From: Legionella quinlivanii
Lineage (GTDB): Bacteria > Pseudomonadota > Gammaproteobacteria > Legionellales > Legionellaceae
DNA: 64,000 nucleotides
Direction of reading: 5' to 3'
Assembly: GCF_003265995.1 (NCBI RefSeq)
Contig: NZ_MVJN01000004.1
Coordinates: forward strand, 248,001-312,000
Shown: piece after piece, positions 1 through 10,000 of the stretch
Position numbering within the stretch: position 1 is the first letter of the stretch
Layout: every line of letters starts with the position of its first letter
The notes under the pieces: model-generated
Databases searched by the model: none
Told to the model about the DNA's origin: nothing
The model's input: the letters and a program-made list of their open reading frames with translations, nothing else
Made by a program: the position numbers and the translations under genes

Positions 1-462
1 ATATTTCTCTCACTTCCTTTTGCTTCATTTGCTGGCAGCTCAACCTGCCCTTTAGCAAGCGGGATCAATGTCAACACCAGCAAGCGCGTTTTAAATATTT
101 GTGAACATGGCAGTGTTGTCAAAACCTTTAAAGTCGCGCTTGGTTTCAAAGGGGTAGGAAAAAAACGAGCCGGAGATAACAAAACGCCGGTGGGCTTATA
201 TGGCTTGGCTTATCCAAGAAAATCCAATAAATACGACGTATTTATCCCTATTCTTTATCCTACTTCAAGACAGCGGGCAGCCGGGTACTCCGGCCGTGAC
301 GTGGGTATTCATGGGCCTGCTCAATCAGCCAGCGCATTGGGTTGGTTTGGTAACTTACCTTTCTCAACGCGCGGATGCATTGCGGTTGGCAAAAATAACT
401 ATATCGAATATGTGGCGAAGTGGGTTAAAGCTAATCCTGGTGCGAAGGTATTGATTGTTTAG
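1..462 (+). CDS. L,D-transpeptidase (YkuD family), 5' end cut by window
   Basis: The frame is open from base 1, so the start lies outside the window. The visible part begins with a hydrophobic stretch ending FASFAGSS, which looks like the end of a signal peptide. The YkuD catalytic region is clear: GDNKTPVGLYGL, then the histidine motif GIHGPA, then STRGCIAV with the nucleophilic cysteine. Family knowledge: these periplasmic enzymes make 3-3 peptidoglycan crosslinks or attach proteins to peptidoglycan. The fold ends at the expected C-terminal segment, so the 3' end is complete. It is convergent with aceA, with a hairpin between them. Which member of the family this is cannot be told from the sequence. 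Confidence 0.9.
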   Translation: MFLSLPFASFAGSSTCPLASGINVNTSKRVLNICEHGSVVKTFKVALGFKGVGKKRAGDNKTPVGLYGLAYPRKSNKYDVFIPILYPTSRQRAAGYSGRDVGIHGPAQSASALGWFGNLPFSTRGCIAVGKNNYIEYVAKWVKANPGAKVLIV

Positions 463-471
463 TGAAGAGCT

Positions 472-492
472 GCCCGCTTGGGTAAAGCGGGC
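472..492. terminator. Hairpin between convergent ldt and aceA
   Basis: Perfect 8-bp stem GCCCGCTT / AAGCGGGC with a 5-base loop in the 38-bp gap between two convergent genes. There is no strong T-tract on either side, so a bidirectional terminator role is inferred from position. Confidence 0.5.
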
Positions 493-500
493 ATTATCGC

Positions 501-1775
501 TTAGAACTGATCCTTTTCGGTACTACCATCCAACGCTGTGGTAGACGTCTGATTTTGCATAATGGTATTTTGTACCGCATCAAAATAACCGGTTCCGACA
601 AAAGACTGGTGTTTAGTTGCTCTAAACCCATGTTCTTCCTGAGCTATTTCTCGCTGCTGCATTTGAGAGTAGGCATACATACCCTCTTTAGCATAGGCTC
701 TGGCAATTTCAAACATGCCCAGGTTCAGGCTATGCCAGCCAGCAAGGGTAATAAACTGATATTTATAACCCATTTCGAAGAGCTGTTCACGGAATGTGCG
801 TAAATCATGTTCACTTAAATTCGCTTTCCAGTTAAATGAGGGAGAGCAATTGTAGCAAAGTAACTTGCCAGGGTATTTTTCATGAATCGCCTGTGCAAAC
901 TCTCTGGCTTCGGCAATATTGGGTTTGGAGGTTTCACACCAGACCACATCAGCATAGGGTGCATAAGTTAAACCACGGCTTATGGCTTGTTCGATACCGC
1001 TTTTAACATAATAAAATCCCTCACTTGAACGCTTGCCCGTCAAAAACACCATATCACGCTCATCATGATCACTGGTCAATAAGGAGGCCGCATCGGCATC
1101 AGTCCGCGCAATAATAAGAGTCGGCACCCCTTTTACATCCGTGGCAAGTCTTGCGGCAATTAATTTATTAACCGCTTCGCTGCTGGGAATCAGCACCTTG
1201 CCGCCCATGTGGCCGCATTTTTTAGCCGAAGAGAGCTGATCCTCAAAATGAACGGCTGAGGCCCCTGCCCTGATCATATGTTTCATCAGCTCAAACGCAT
1301 TCAGATTGCCGCCAAAGCCAGCCTCGGCATCGGCAATAATGGGGGCATACCAGTCGATAGAATGATCATCATTCAAACAATGGATTTCGTCGGTGCGTTT
1401 CAGGGCATTATTTATTGTCTCAACGAGACGGGGTACAGAATCCACAGGATACAAGCTTTGATCAGGGTACATTCTGCCGGAACTATTGTTATCCCCGGCT
1501 ACTTGCCAGCCTGAACAGTAGATGACCTGGAGCCCCGCCTGCACGGCCTGCACGGCCTGATTACCTGTAAGACAGCCCAAACCAGTCACTGGTTTATTGC
1601 TATTCAATAAATCCCATAATTTATTCGCCCCATGTCGGGCAAGAGTATATTCAATCTGAAGAGATGGTCTTAGTTGTACGACATCTTTGGCGCTATAGGG
1701 ACGTTTAATTCCTTTCCACCGAGAATTATTTTTCCAATCAGTTTCGAGTTCGATAATTTGATCATGCTTATTCAT
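501..1775 (-). CDS. aceA: Isocitrate lyase
   Basis: Cleaves isocitrate to glyoxylate and succinate, the first glyoxylate-shunt step, in the cytoplasm. The 424 residues carry the family signature KKCGHMGGK with catalytic Cys at about residue 187. The metal-binding segment ADAEAGFGG and the [17 protein letters not shown] region of the TIM barrel are also present. The length fits bacterial AceA of about 430 residues. The start overlaps the aceB stop by 8 nt (ATGAATAA), so the two genes are translationally coupled and transcribed leftward as aceB-aceA. Together they allow growth on acetate or fatty-acid-derived C2 units. Confidence 0.97.
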   Translation of the reverse strand: MNKHDQIIELETDWKNNSRWKGIKRPYSAKDVVQLRPSLQIEYTLARHGANKLWDLLNSNKPVTGLGCLTGNQAVQAVQAGLQVIYCSGWQVAGDNNSSGRMYPDQSLYPVDSVPRLVETINNALKRTDEIHCLNDDHSIDWYAPIIADAEAGFGGNLNAFELMKHMIRAGASAVHFEDQLSSAKKCGHMGGKVLIPSSEAVNKLIAARLATDVKGVPTLIIARTDADAASLLTSDHDERDMVFLTGKRSSEGFYYVKSGIEQAISRGLTYAPYADVVWCETSKPNIAEAREFAQAIHEKYPGKLLCYNCSPSFNWKANLSEHDLRTFREQLFEMGYKYQFITLAGWHSLNLGMFEIARAYAKEGMYAYSQMQQREIAQEEHGFRATKHQSFVGTGYFDAVQNTIMQNQTSTTALDGSTEKDQF

Positions 1776-3366
1776 AAGTGGATTCCTTCTGTGCGGTCAA
1801 GATTTTATAGGCTGGCAGGGTTAGAAACTCGTCAAAATGAGGCTTGCACACCATTTCCGTAAACAATTTTGTCGCCGTTTCCAATGCATGTCTGGGCAAA
1901 CCGGTTTGTTGCAAGCTGATAAATTCTTCATCAACCATGTTTAAAAACAAGTCTTTCTTAAAAACAGTATTATTATTGATCAAGGCGTTAAACTTCAGCC
2001 ATTGCCATAACTGCGCACGGCAAATCTCCGCTGTCGCCGCATCTTCCATTAAATTATTAATTGGCACACAGCCATTACCAGTCAACCAGGCGGTGATATA
2101 TTGGATCCCCACACTGATGTTATTTCTTATACCTTTTTCAGTAATATTGCCTTTGGGAATAGTGACCAGATCCTCTTGCTTTATGTCTGCTTTTTTTTGT
2201 GCAGTGGCAATCTGATTGGGCGTTTTCATATGTGCATTGAATGCTTCCAAAGCAATCGGGATTAAACCGGGATGCGCAACCCAGGTACCATCATGCCCGG
2301 CCAGCACTTCACGCTGCTTGTCCGCCAGCACTTTTTTCATCGCCTCTTCATTGGCCTTTTCATCATTGCGGATAGGAATTTGCGCAGCCATCCCACCCAT
2401 TGCATGCACCCCGCGCTTGTGACAGGTAGCAATCAGCAAATCCACATAGGATTTAAGGAAATGCTGGGTCATGGTGACTTCCTGTCGATCAGGCAATACA
2501 AAATCAGGACGATTTCTGAATTTTTTGATAAAACTGAAAATATAATCCCAGCGTCCACAGTTTAAACCCGCTGAATGGTCTTTAAGCTCATAAATGATTT
2601 CATCCATCTCAAAAGCCGCACTAATGGTTTCAATTAATACCGTAGCGCGGATACTGCCTTGCGGAATACCCATATAATTCTGTGCAAAAACGAAGACTTG
2701 ATTCCATAACCTGGCCTCAAGATGAGACTCCATTTTGGGCAAATAGAAATAGGGGCCGCTTCCTTTAGAAAGCAGTGTTTTGGCGTTGTGATAGAAAAAC
2801 AGGCCAAAATCGAATAAGGAGGCAGAAATGGGTTGATTATTAACCAGAACATGGGCCTCATCCAAATGCCATCCACGGGGTCTGACCATGAGGGTCGCGG
2901 TTTTTTCCTTAAGTTGATACTGCTTACCCGAAACCGCATCCTTATAGTTGATTGTTCCATTGACCGCGTCGATTAGATTCAACTGCCCCTGAATGCAATT
3001 CTCCCAGGTCGGTGAATTGGAGTCCTCAAAATCAGCCATGAATACATTTGCACCGCTATTGAGTGCATTAATTATCATTTTACGATCGACAGGCCCTGTG
3101 ATCTCCACACGTCTATCCAGTAAATCTTCAGGGATGTGAGCAGCAGTCCATGTACCTTCGAGTATTGATTTGGTTTCATCCAGAAAATTGGGAAGTACCC
3201 CTTGATCATAAGCGGCTTGCTTCTTATGCCGTATTTCCAATAAATTTTTTCTTTGCTGGCCAAATTCCGTTTCTAAAAGAAAAAGGAATTTTTTTACATC
3301 ATTGCTTAAAAGCGTTTCATATTCTTGAGCATAGTCAGGAATTATTTTTATAGTTGTTATTTCCAT
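1768..3366 (-). CDS. aceB: Malate synthase A type
   Basis: Condenses glyoxylate with acetyl-CoA to malate, the second glyoxylate-shunt enzyme. The 532 residues match the A-type enzyme. Recognisable segments are [20 protein letters not shown] and [14 protein letters not shown] near residues 90-120, [11 protein letters not shown], and [12 protein letters not shown] near residue 360. This is the first gene of the leftward aceBA operon. The ATG has an AAGG about 10 nt upstream. It is divergent from serC, and the 294-bp intergenic region must hold both promoters. No local regulator such as IclR is seen. Confidence 0.97.
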   Translation of the reverse strand: MEITTIKIIPDYAQEYETLLSNDVKKFLFLLETEFGQQRKNLLEIRHKKQAAYDQGVLPNFLDETKSILEGTWTAAHIPEDLLDRRVEITGPVDRKMIINALNSGANVFMADFEDSNSPTWENCIQGQLNLIDAVNGTINYKDAVSGKQYQLKEKTATLMVRPRGWHLDEAHVLVNNQPISASLFDFGLFFYHNAKTLLSKGSGPYFYLPKMESHLEARLWNQVFVFAQNYMGIPQGSIRATVLIETISAAFEMDEIIYELKDHSAGLNCGRWDYIFSFIKKFRNRPDFVLPDRQEVTMTQHFLKSYVDLLIATCHKRGVHAMGGMAAQIPIRNDEKANEEAMKKVLADKQREVLAGHDGTWVAHPGLIPIALEAFNAHMKTPNQIATAQKKADIKQEDLVTIPKGNITEKGIRNNISVGIQYITAWLTGNGCVPINNLMEDAATAEICRAQLWQWLKFNALINNNTVFKKDLFLNMVDEEFISLQQTGLPRHALETATKLFTEMVCKPHFDEFLTLPAYKILTAQKESTYE

Positions 3367-3660
3367 GCCAGGTGCCTTAAAAAATAAAGTGTGTAAAACA
3401 TATAAATTCCACAGCGTTTTTATAAAAAGCTAGTTTATGAGACATATAAAATCAAGCCTGTCATCAAATATTCCCTGCGCTTTGGGCTATATTTAATAGT
3501 GGTGCTCTTTAAACGATCACAGGCAACTGATTTTGTCAGGAAGCAGTTCCCTCTAAAGTAAATTTCCTTCATTATTTTGAAACATATTCCATAAGTTCAT
3601 CTTGAAACAGATATTTTGTACTAAGATTTGACAATATGCGTTTCATAGAATAAGGGCGTT
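3367..3660. promoter_or_regulatory. Divergent aceB / serC control region
   Basis: 294 bp of AT-rich DNA between two divergently transcribed operons, so it should hold both promoters. A TTGACA lies at 3628-3633, but no -10 box at proper spacing leaves room for a leader before serC. I therefore do not assign a promoter. The serC start is preceded by AAGG at about 3652. No riboswitch-like structure was recognised. Confidence 0.4.
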
Positions 3661-4737
3661 ATGATGATAAACTTCGGAGCGGGTCCTGCCAAACTTCCAC
3701 AGCCAGTTCTTCAGCAGATTCAAAATCACTTTTTTAATTGGCAAAACACCGGCGTATCCATTCTTGAACTGGGGCATCGTACGGTAGAATTTGCAGCCTT
3801 AGGCGAGAGGCTGGAAGCCCTGGTACGACGATTATTAAGGGTTCCTGCAGAGTATTCCATCCTGTTTTTACCAGGTGGGGCTCAAATTCAGTTTGCCATC
3901 GCCGCTATGAATTTGATTGGTTCCGCCAAAACGCTGAATTATGTCGAAACGGGTCACTGGTCGGCCACTGCAATCAAAGAAGCCAAAAAATATGCCGAGG
4001 TGAATATCGTTGCCTCCAGCAGAGAACAGCAGTTCTGTACCATTCCTGCACGTGAAACATGGGAGATTAATCCAGAAGGGGCTTATTTACATTTTACTGA
4101 TAATGAAACTATCGGTGGTCTGGAGTTCGACGCAATTCCAGTTGTGGATGGCATGCCTTTGGTTAGCGATATGAGTTCCAATCTCTTTTCCCGGCCGCTG
4201 AATTTTACAGGGATGGGTGTGATATATGCCTGTGCTCAGAAAAATCTGGGTATCGCCGGGATGAGTGTGGTGATAGTCCGCAAGGATTTGCTCGATCGTG
4301 CCCACCCTGCCACACCGGATGTTTTCAATTATGCTGTGCAGCAAAAAAATAATTCAATGCTTTGCACCCCCACCACTTTCGCCTGGTATGTCGCCGTTCT
4401 GGTACTTGAATGGCTGGAAAAAGAAGGCGGCGTTGAGGAAATAGGGAAACGAAACCACGAGAAGGCCAGATTATTATACGACTACCTGGATAGCAGCGGT
4501 TTTTATGTAAATTTTATTGATCCACGCTACCGCTCCCGAATGAATGTCCCTTTTATTTTAAAAAATGCCGAGCTGGAAAAACCTTTTTTCAAAGCAGCAG
4601 AAGAACAGGGCTTGCTCTATCTTCAGGGGCATCGCAGTGTGGGAGGCGCACGGGCAAGTATTTATAACGCCATGACTTTAGAGGAAGTCAAAGAGCTTAT
4701 TCAGTTTTTAAAACAATTTGCCAAAGATCATGCTTAA
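3661..4737 (+). CDS. serC: Phosphoserine aminotransferase
   Basis: PLP enzyme converting 3-phosphohydroxypyruvate and glutamate to phosphoserine and 2-oxoglutarate. The 358-residue protein opens with INFGAGPAKLPQPVL and has the substrate-binding ELGHR motif. The PLP lysine is in AQKNLGIAG (about Lys194). RSVGGARASIYNAM near the C-terminus is the classic SerC ending. The start ATGATG follows an AAGG. It is the first gene of a serC-serB-serA operon with very short spacing. Confidence 0.97.
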   Translation: MMINFGAGPAKLPQPVLQQIQNHFFNWQNTGVSILELGHRTVEFAALGERLEALVRRLLRVPAEYSILFLPGGAQIQFAIAAMNLIGSAKTLNYVETGHWSATAIKEAKKYAEVNIVASSREQQFCTIPARETWEINPEGAYLHFTDNETIGGLEFDAIPVVDGMPLVSDMSSNLFSRPLNFTGMGVIYACAQKNLGIAGMSVVIVRKDLLDRAHPATPDVFNYAVQQKNNSMLCTPTTFAWYVAVLVLEWLEKEGGVEEIGKRNHEKARLLYDYLDSSGFYVNFIDPRYRSRMNVPFILKNAELEKPFFKAAEEQGLLYLQGHRSVGGARASIYNAMTLEEVKELIQFLKQFAKDHA

Positions 4738-4753
4738 GCGAGGACGATTATCC

Positions 4754-5509
4754 ATGCATCCAGCTCAGCCTATACAAAAAATTTTTTTTGATTGTGACGG
4801 CACATTGGCATTAATTGAGGGCATTAATGTTATCGCTGAACTCAACGGTGTGGGAAAAGAGGTCGGAGATATTACCCTGAAATGTATGTCCGAAACCGGT
4901 ATGCTGCCCGAAGCTTACCGACAGCGTTTGCATCTGGTTAAACCAACTGCCGCACAAATACGCAATCTGGGCTCACTGTATATTGAGCATGTTACGCCTG
5001 GAGCCAGAGAAGTTATTGAATGCCTGAATTTTTTAAACAAAGAAGTTTATATCATTTCCGCAGGCATTAAAGCCGCCATCCAGCCCTTTGCTCATTTTCT
5101 GGGAATTCCCGCAGCCAATATTTTAGCGGTTGACGTATTTTTTGATGAGAATGAACAGTATAAGTGGTTTGATGAAGAATCTTACATGGTATATCCCGAC
5201 GGCAAAAGCCGCCAGATTAATGCCGTTAATCGTCTCCGACCGGGTACCAGTGCGCTCATTGGTGATGGGGTCAGCGATCTCGAGGCTAAACAGGCGGTTA
5301 ATCGCTTTATCGGCTATGGCGGATTCAGCATCAAGGAACGAGTCAGAGAGAATGCGGATTTCTTTCTCGCCTCTCCCAATTTAATGCCGCTACTTCTTCT
5401 CTGCTTAACCGTGCAGGAACATCAGCAAATTAAGTATTTCAATGAAACCTACTACCAGGAAAGCCTCTGCCAGCAAGCGCTAGGAGAGATTTCGATTAAG
5501 GAGTTTTGA
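4754..5509 (+). CDS. serB: Phosphoserine phosphatase-like HAD hydrolase
   Basis: HAD-superfamily phosphatase, 251 residues from the chosen start. Motif I is FFDCDGTLAL with nucleophile Asp13 and acid/base Asp15. Motif II is YIISAGIKAAI, the conserved lysine region is YPDGKSRQIN, and motif III is GDGVSDLEA. Placed between serC and serA, it should hydrolyse phosphoserine to serine. ATG 4754 is preferred because AGGA lies about 9 nt upstream; in-frame ATG 4730 and TTG 4718 would overlap serC. It differs from E. coli SerB, which has an N-terminal ACT-like extension. The exact substrate is inferred from operon context. Confidence 0.88.
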   Translation: MHPAQPIQKIFFDCDGTLALIEGINVIAELNGVGKEVGDITLKCMSETGMLPEAYRQRLHLVKPTAAQIRNLGSLYIEHVTPGAREVIECLNFLNKEVYIISAGIKAAIQPFAHFLGIPAANILAVDVFFDENEQYKWFDEESYMVYPDGKSRQINAVNRLRPGTSALIGDGVSDLEAKQAVNRFIGYGGFSIKERVRENADFFLASPNLMPLLLLCLTVQEHQQIKYFNETYYQESLCQQALGEISIKEF

Positions 5510-5510
5510 T

Positions 5511-6692
5511 ATGTATAGCATTCAAATTATCGATAACATCTCCCCCAAGGGTCTGGAACTGTTTAATCAGGAAACCTATGAATTAGGGAAGGATTTTAAC
5601 AATCCGGATGCGATGCTGGTACGTTCAAGCAAATTGCATGATTATCAATTTTCCGAACAGCTAAAAGCGGTCGGGCGGGCTGGAATAGGCACGGATAATA
5701 TTCCTGTAGACAAGCTCACCAGACTTGGGATCCCGGTATTTTTTGCTCCTGGTGCCAATTCAAACGCAGTCAAGGAGCTGGTACTTGCCGCCCTCTTAAT
5801 CAGCTATCGAAATCTCGAGCAAAGCCACTCCTTTTTAAGCAGCCTGGCAAATGATCGGCAAAGCGATATGCACCAGGAAATTGAATCGCGCAAAAAGCAG
5901 TTTGTTGGGCGGGAAATCTATGGAAAAGCACTGGGCGTAGTCGGTTTAGGCAATATCGGTGTCAAAGTAGCTAATGCGGCACTTGCTTTAGGGATGAAAG
6001 TCATTGCCTACGATCCCTTTATCACCGTGAATAATGCACTTGCTTTAATGCCGGGTGTCGCTATCGTCAGAAGTTTGCCCGAATTGCTGGGCGCTGCCGA
6101 TATTGTGACTTTACATGTCCCTTTGATGAGTAATACGACTTATTTAATCAATGAAAGCAATATTCATTTATTTAAGAAAAGCGCAATGCTGATGAACTTT
6201 TCCCGCGAAAAAGTGGTTTGCGAACAGGCGATTCTCAAACAATTGAATAATGATTTATTAATGAGTTATGTCACTGATTTTCCTACGGTAGAGCTGGCAA
6301 ATCACCCGCGGGTTCTTTGCTTCCCGCATCTGGGAGCAAGCACCGTGGAGGCAGAAGAAAACTCTGCCAGCATGGTGGTTCAAAGTGTTAAACATTATCT
6401 TGAACAGGGTATTATTGAAAATGCGGTTAATTTTCCTCCCACCGTTATGCCTTCACTGGGACAAGCCGGGATTAAACGCATCTTAATTATCAATCGAAAT
6501 ATCAAAGGGATTATTGCCGAAGTCACCAATGTATTGTCAACCGATGGCTATAACATCGAACAGATGGTCAATACGTCCATGGGGGAGACCGCGGTTAATC
6601 TCATCGATGTGTCCTGTCAAAATGGCATGGACGGCCATCTTCATAATAAAATTCAGAAGATTGAGGATGTGATTAAAGTCCGAGTGATGTGA
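5511..6692 (+). CDS. serA: D-3-phosphoglycerate dehydrogenase with ACT domain
   Basis: Oxidises 3-phosphoglycerate to 3-phosphohydroxypyruvate, the committed step of serine synthesis. The 393 residues show an N-terminal substrate domain (VGRAGIGTDNIPVD, GANSNAVKELVLAALL), the Rossmann motif GVVGLGNIG near residue 145, and the catalytic His in CFPHLGAST near residue 275. A C-terminal ACT domain (ILIINRNIKGIIAEVTNVLS) is present and normally gives feedback inhibition by serine. The usual ARGG-type loop reads NFSREKVV here, a mild divergence. The gene starts one base after the serB stop, so it is co-transcribed. Confidence 0.96.
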   Translation: MYSIQIIDNISPKGLELFNQETYELGKDFNNPDAMLVRSSKLHDYQFSEQLKAVGRAGIGTDNIPVDKLTRLGIPVFFAPGANSNAVKELVLAALLISYRNLEQSHSFLSSLANDRQSDMHQEIESRKKQFVGREIYGKALGVVGLGNIGVKVANAALALGMKVIAYDPFITVNNALALMPGVAIVRSLPELLGAADIVTLHVPLMSNTTYLINESNIHLFKKSAMLMNFSREKVVCEQAILKQLNNDLLMSYVTDFPTVELANHPRVLCFPHLGASTVEAEENSASMVVQSVKHYLEQGIIENAVNFPPTVMPSLGQAGIKRILIINRNIKGIIAEVTNVLSTDGYNIEQMVNTSMGETAVNLIDVSCQNGMDGHLHNKIQKIEDVIKVRVM

Positions 6693-6750
6693 TTATTCAT
6701 GTCATTTTCTCGCGGCTTTGTTGCAACTGAAAACAAATAACCCAAACCGC

Positions 6751-6835
6751 CGTCTTTGCGAACGAAGTGAAGCAATCCAGACCAAACCTCAAACAAAGTT
6801 AGGAGGCGGATTGCTTCGCTGACGCTCGCAAAGAC
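6751..6835. repeat. Dispersed palindromic repeat, family A copy 1
   Basis: About 85 bp with imperfect inverted ends: CGTCTTTGCGAACGAAGTGA at the left, and the complement of its variant (GCGAGCGTCAGCGAAGCAAT on the opposite strand) at the right. The same unit recurs at 26332-26416 and 51919-52000. Homology continues into the right flank (TTTTTTGTGCACCTAT followed by TATGCAACAAC). It has no coding capacity and resembles a REP/MITE-type intergenic repeat downstream of serA. Confidence 0.8.
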
Positions 6836-6851
6836 TTTTTTGTGCACCTAT

Positions 6852-6905
6852 ATGTATGCAACAACGCCTTCCAGCTTAATGTATGCAACAACGCCTTCCA
6901 GCTTA
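6852..6905. repeat. Tandem duplication of a 27-bp unit
   Basis: Two perfect adjacent 27-bp copies (6852-6878 and 6879-6905) beginning ATGTATGCAACAACGCC. They sit at the outer flank of family A copy 1. TATGCAACAAC also occurs in the flank of the copy near 51919, so the repeat's own edge was duplicated. Confidence 0.9.
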
Positions 6906-7015
6906 GAAATGACAGTCTTTATGCAATAATTCAAACCCTGACAAACAGATTAATTATTGCACATCGTGAACAAATTATGGTACTATAGTCACAGTTCATT
7001 TATCAGTGAGAAGTT

Positions 7016-10000
7016 ATGAAAGCTGAATTACTTCAAATAGTCAAAAAATACAATTTTGTTCACTTTGATTTAATGGGAAACCTGTCGATTATCGTTCCAG
7101 TAACCGGTTCGGCTCAAATTTCAGAAAACTTCACAGGAGACAACGACAATCCAGTTGCACTCCACCTGTTTGGTGATAATACCTGCCAATCGGATTTAGA
7201 ACGCCAGACCTTTTTTCAAGGTCCAATCGATTCAGAAACAAACACTCGCAAGAAGGAACTCTCCTTTGAAAAGCAGTGTGAAAAACTGATTGAGGAATTA
7301 CAGCCACTCAAGGTAAAGGTACAAACCGAGATCAACGCATACCAGACTCTAAGCTCAATTCTTGAACAGACCCTGGGTCAATCCCAAATTAAGTCGATGG
7401 TAGAGTCGAAAAAAAATGAGCTTTCCTACCTTACAATCATAGAAGCCACCCTGAATGAAGCGAAAGAGAAAGCACTGAAATTCCAAGCCTCTAATCCAGG
7501 CATCGAAAACATACGAAGAGATCTGCTGCTCGGACAAAAGCATTTTGCATCCAAGGGCGAATTCGTTGTTAAGCAAAATCCCGACACCGTAAGATATTTT
7601 GACCTCCCTAATATCATGGCCCTGTCGAACCCAACCGCCAGCCCCCTGGAGAAGATTTTAGCCTCTAATGCCATTTCAGATCGTCTCGGTATTATCCCCT
7701 TTACCAAGGGTGACCCTGTGCAAGCGCTGGTTTCAGAGGCTGTTCGCCTTTATACCGCTCCCCATAATCCCCCGGAAATTACCCATAATCTCTCAGAAAT
7801 TACTAGCAATACCCAAGCTTTCTTTCAAGGCATCTACTTACTAATCCTTGAAAGACATCCTGAGGTAATAGGCGAGGCAATTGACTTTGCAACTTTGACA
7901 GAAACTTTTAAATTAGGGTACCCGGAGGAGGACTATCCGGCTGACAAATGGGACCTTGAGGGTATCGACTCGCCGACGTATGCTCTATTAAAGGATTTTA
8001 TTAAAATCGGAGAGCAGCCGGTTACTAATTTTTTACAAATTTTTCAGCGTTGTTTTGAACAATATATCAAGGAAGAACCTGGATATGAAACACGCATGAG
8101 AAAAACCTCAAGTTATCAATTATTCATTTTGCAAACTTTTCTCTATTTGTGCACCGTTCAATTGCATTTGAAGGATACAGAACAGGCAAGACAGTTCCTC
8201 AATTTCATACGCTCTCAAAACAATCTGAACACCTTGGTTGAGGCCTTATGTGAAGGTAAAACCTCAGCCGAAATCCCTGAGCTCCCCCTTTCACCCGCCG
8301 AATGGAACTCAGTGGTTGATGCGGCCTATAAGATTTCGCTCTATCATATTCATGCTGACCATTATGATGAATTGCGCACCGCCTGCATGCCGCAACAACC
8401 GGAAAACTCGCATTACTTCGTCATGGGTGGGCGCCTTTGCTGGAGTACAAGTCCCATAACTGAATCAGGTAATATCAATACTTTGCAGGGACAGAAAAAG
8501 GCTTCAGAAGAACATTTTGAGATTTTTTATAATAATCTCGAAACACTTCGTCTACAAGACTCAATACTCTCCGCAATTAATGATCTTTTAAAAAAACGTA
8601 GCGTTGAAGAGGCTTCAATATTTGAGTGCCTTGATCAGAATTGGGAAAATTTGACTCCTGATCAACGCTCAAGCCTTTTTCCAAAAATGATTGAAAAAGG
8701 CTTTTTGCAATGTGCCCAGTATATAATTATACATACCCCTCTTAACCTGGCGCACTTCCAGCTTTCACTAAATCAAAGACCTCGCAATATAGAAATTATT
8801 AATCAATTTCTAAATATTAATGATCCCTATATAGACTCGATGATCCTCAGACAACTTCAAACTGCGATAGATGCTAACGATACCGAGCTTTTAGTATTGC
8901 TAATACCAAAATTAGAAAAGCCAGAGGTAATCAAGCGTTTAGATGGCAATCTTTTAATCAAATCTGTTCAAAAAGGAAATTTAAACCTTGTCGAGTTTAT
9001 TGTCTCCCATCGACCGGATTTGATTGAATTTCGGGGCACCCATGCTCACCCATCCCTTATCTTTGCTTGTATTTCCGGCAACACAGAGATTGTGAAATAT
9101 TTATTGGATGCAGGAGCTAATATTCATGCGAAAACAAGCTTAGGAGCTACCCATCCATCTTATGCCACATTGAACGGAAGAGGCGCCAGAGAATGGACAG
9201 AAACTGTACTGAACACAGAATTACATGAATCCGCAGTAGCCATATTGGCATTATTCGATAATTATTACTCGCGCCTGGAAGAAAATTTCAGAACCAATCC
9301 CTCTTATAAAGACCGATTTACTAGTGATCATATCAGGCAGGCTGTTGAAAACAGGGATTTCCGATTAATTAATCTTATATTGGATAACCATCCAGACTTA
9401 AATGCGAGCCTGGATAATACGACTACCACCGCTATAAATGAGCTTCGCGACGAATTGGAAAGAGAGCGCCAGGAACAATTGGAGCGCGAACGCCAGGAGC
9501 AGTTGGAGCGCGAGCGCCAGGCAGAGCTTGAACGTCAACGTCTGGAGCAGGAGGAACGCGAGCGTCAGGAACGACTTGCTCGTGAACGCCAGGTACAGCT
9601 CGCACTTGAACGCCAGCAGCAGCTTGATCAGGAACGTCAGCAACAGCTTGACTGGGAACAACCAATTCTAAATGCGAGGGAGCAGCGTGCAGAAGAAAGA
9701 CGACAAGCTGAGCTGCGGGAACAGCAGGAACGAGAGGCGAAAAGAAGAGAAGAACAAGCGAGAATAGACGAGGCCCAGAGAAGACAAGAGCAGGAAAGAC
9801 AGCAGCAGCAAATGGTATTGCGAAGGAATATACAACAGCACATCGCTCCCTTTGATAGGTTAGTAGAAGATTTTGCGCGAGAGATTAGAAAAAACATGTC
9901 GAATGCAAACAAAGATATTAACTACAGTCGATGCGTTTTGAAGCTAGTCCGCGACTTAAGACAAGCGAAAGATGAGTTTCTCTATCACAGACTAGGGATC

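Noticed and set aside
1844-2565. Several open frames on the plus strand opposite aceB
   Set aside because: They lie wholly inside a clear malate synthase gene and encode no recognisable domain.
3628-3660. TTGACA as serC promoter
   Set aside because: No -10 at 16-18 nt that leaves room for a transcript leader before the ATG.
9398-9912. Overlapping opposite-strand frames across the coiled-coil repeat
   Set aside because: Repeat units keep all frames open; the proteins are low-complexity shadows.
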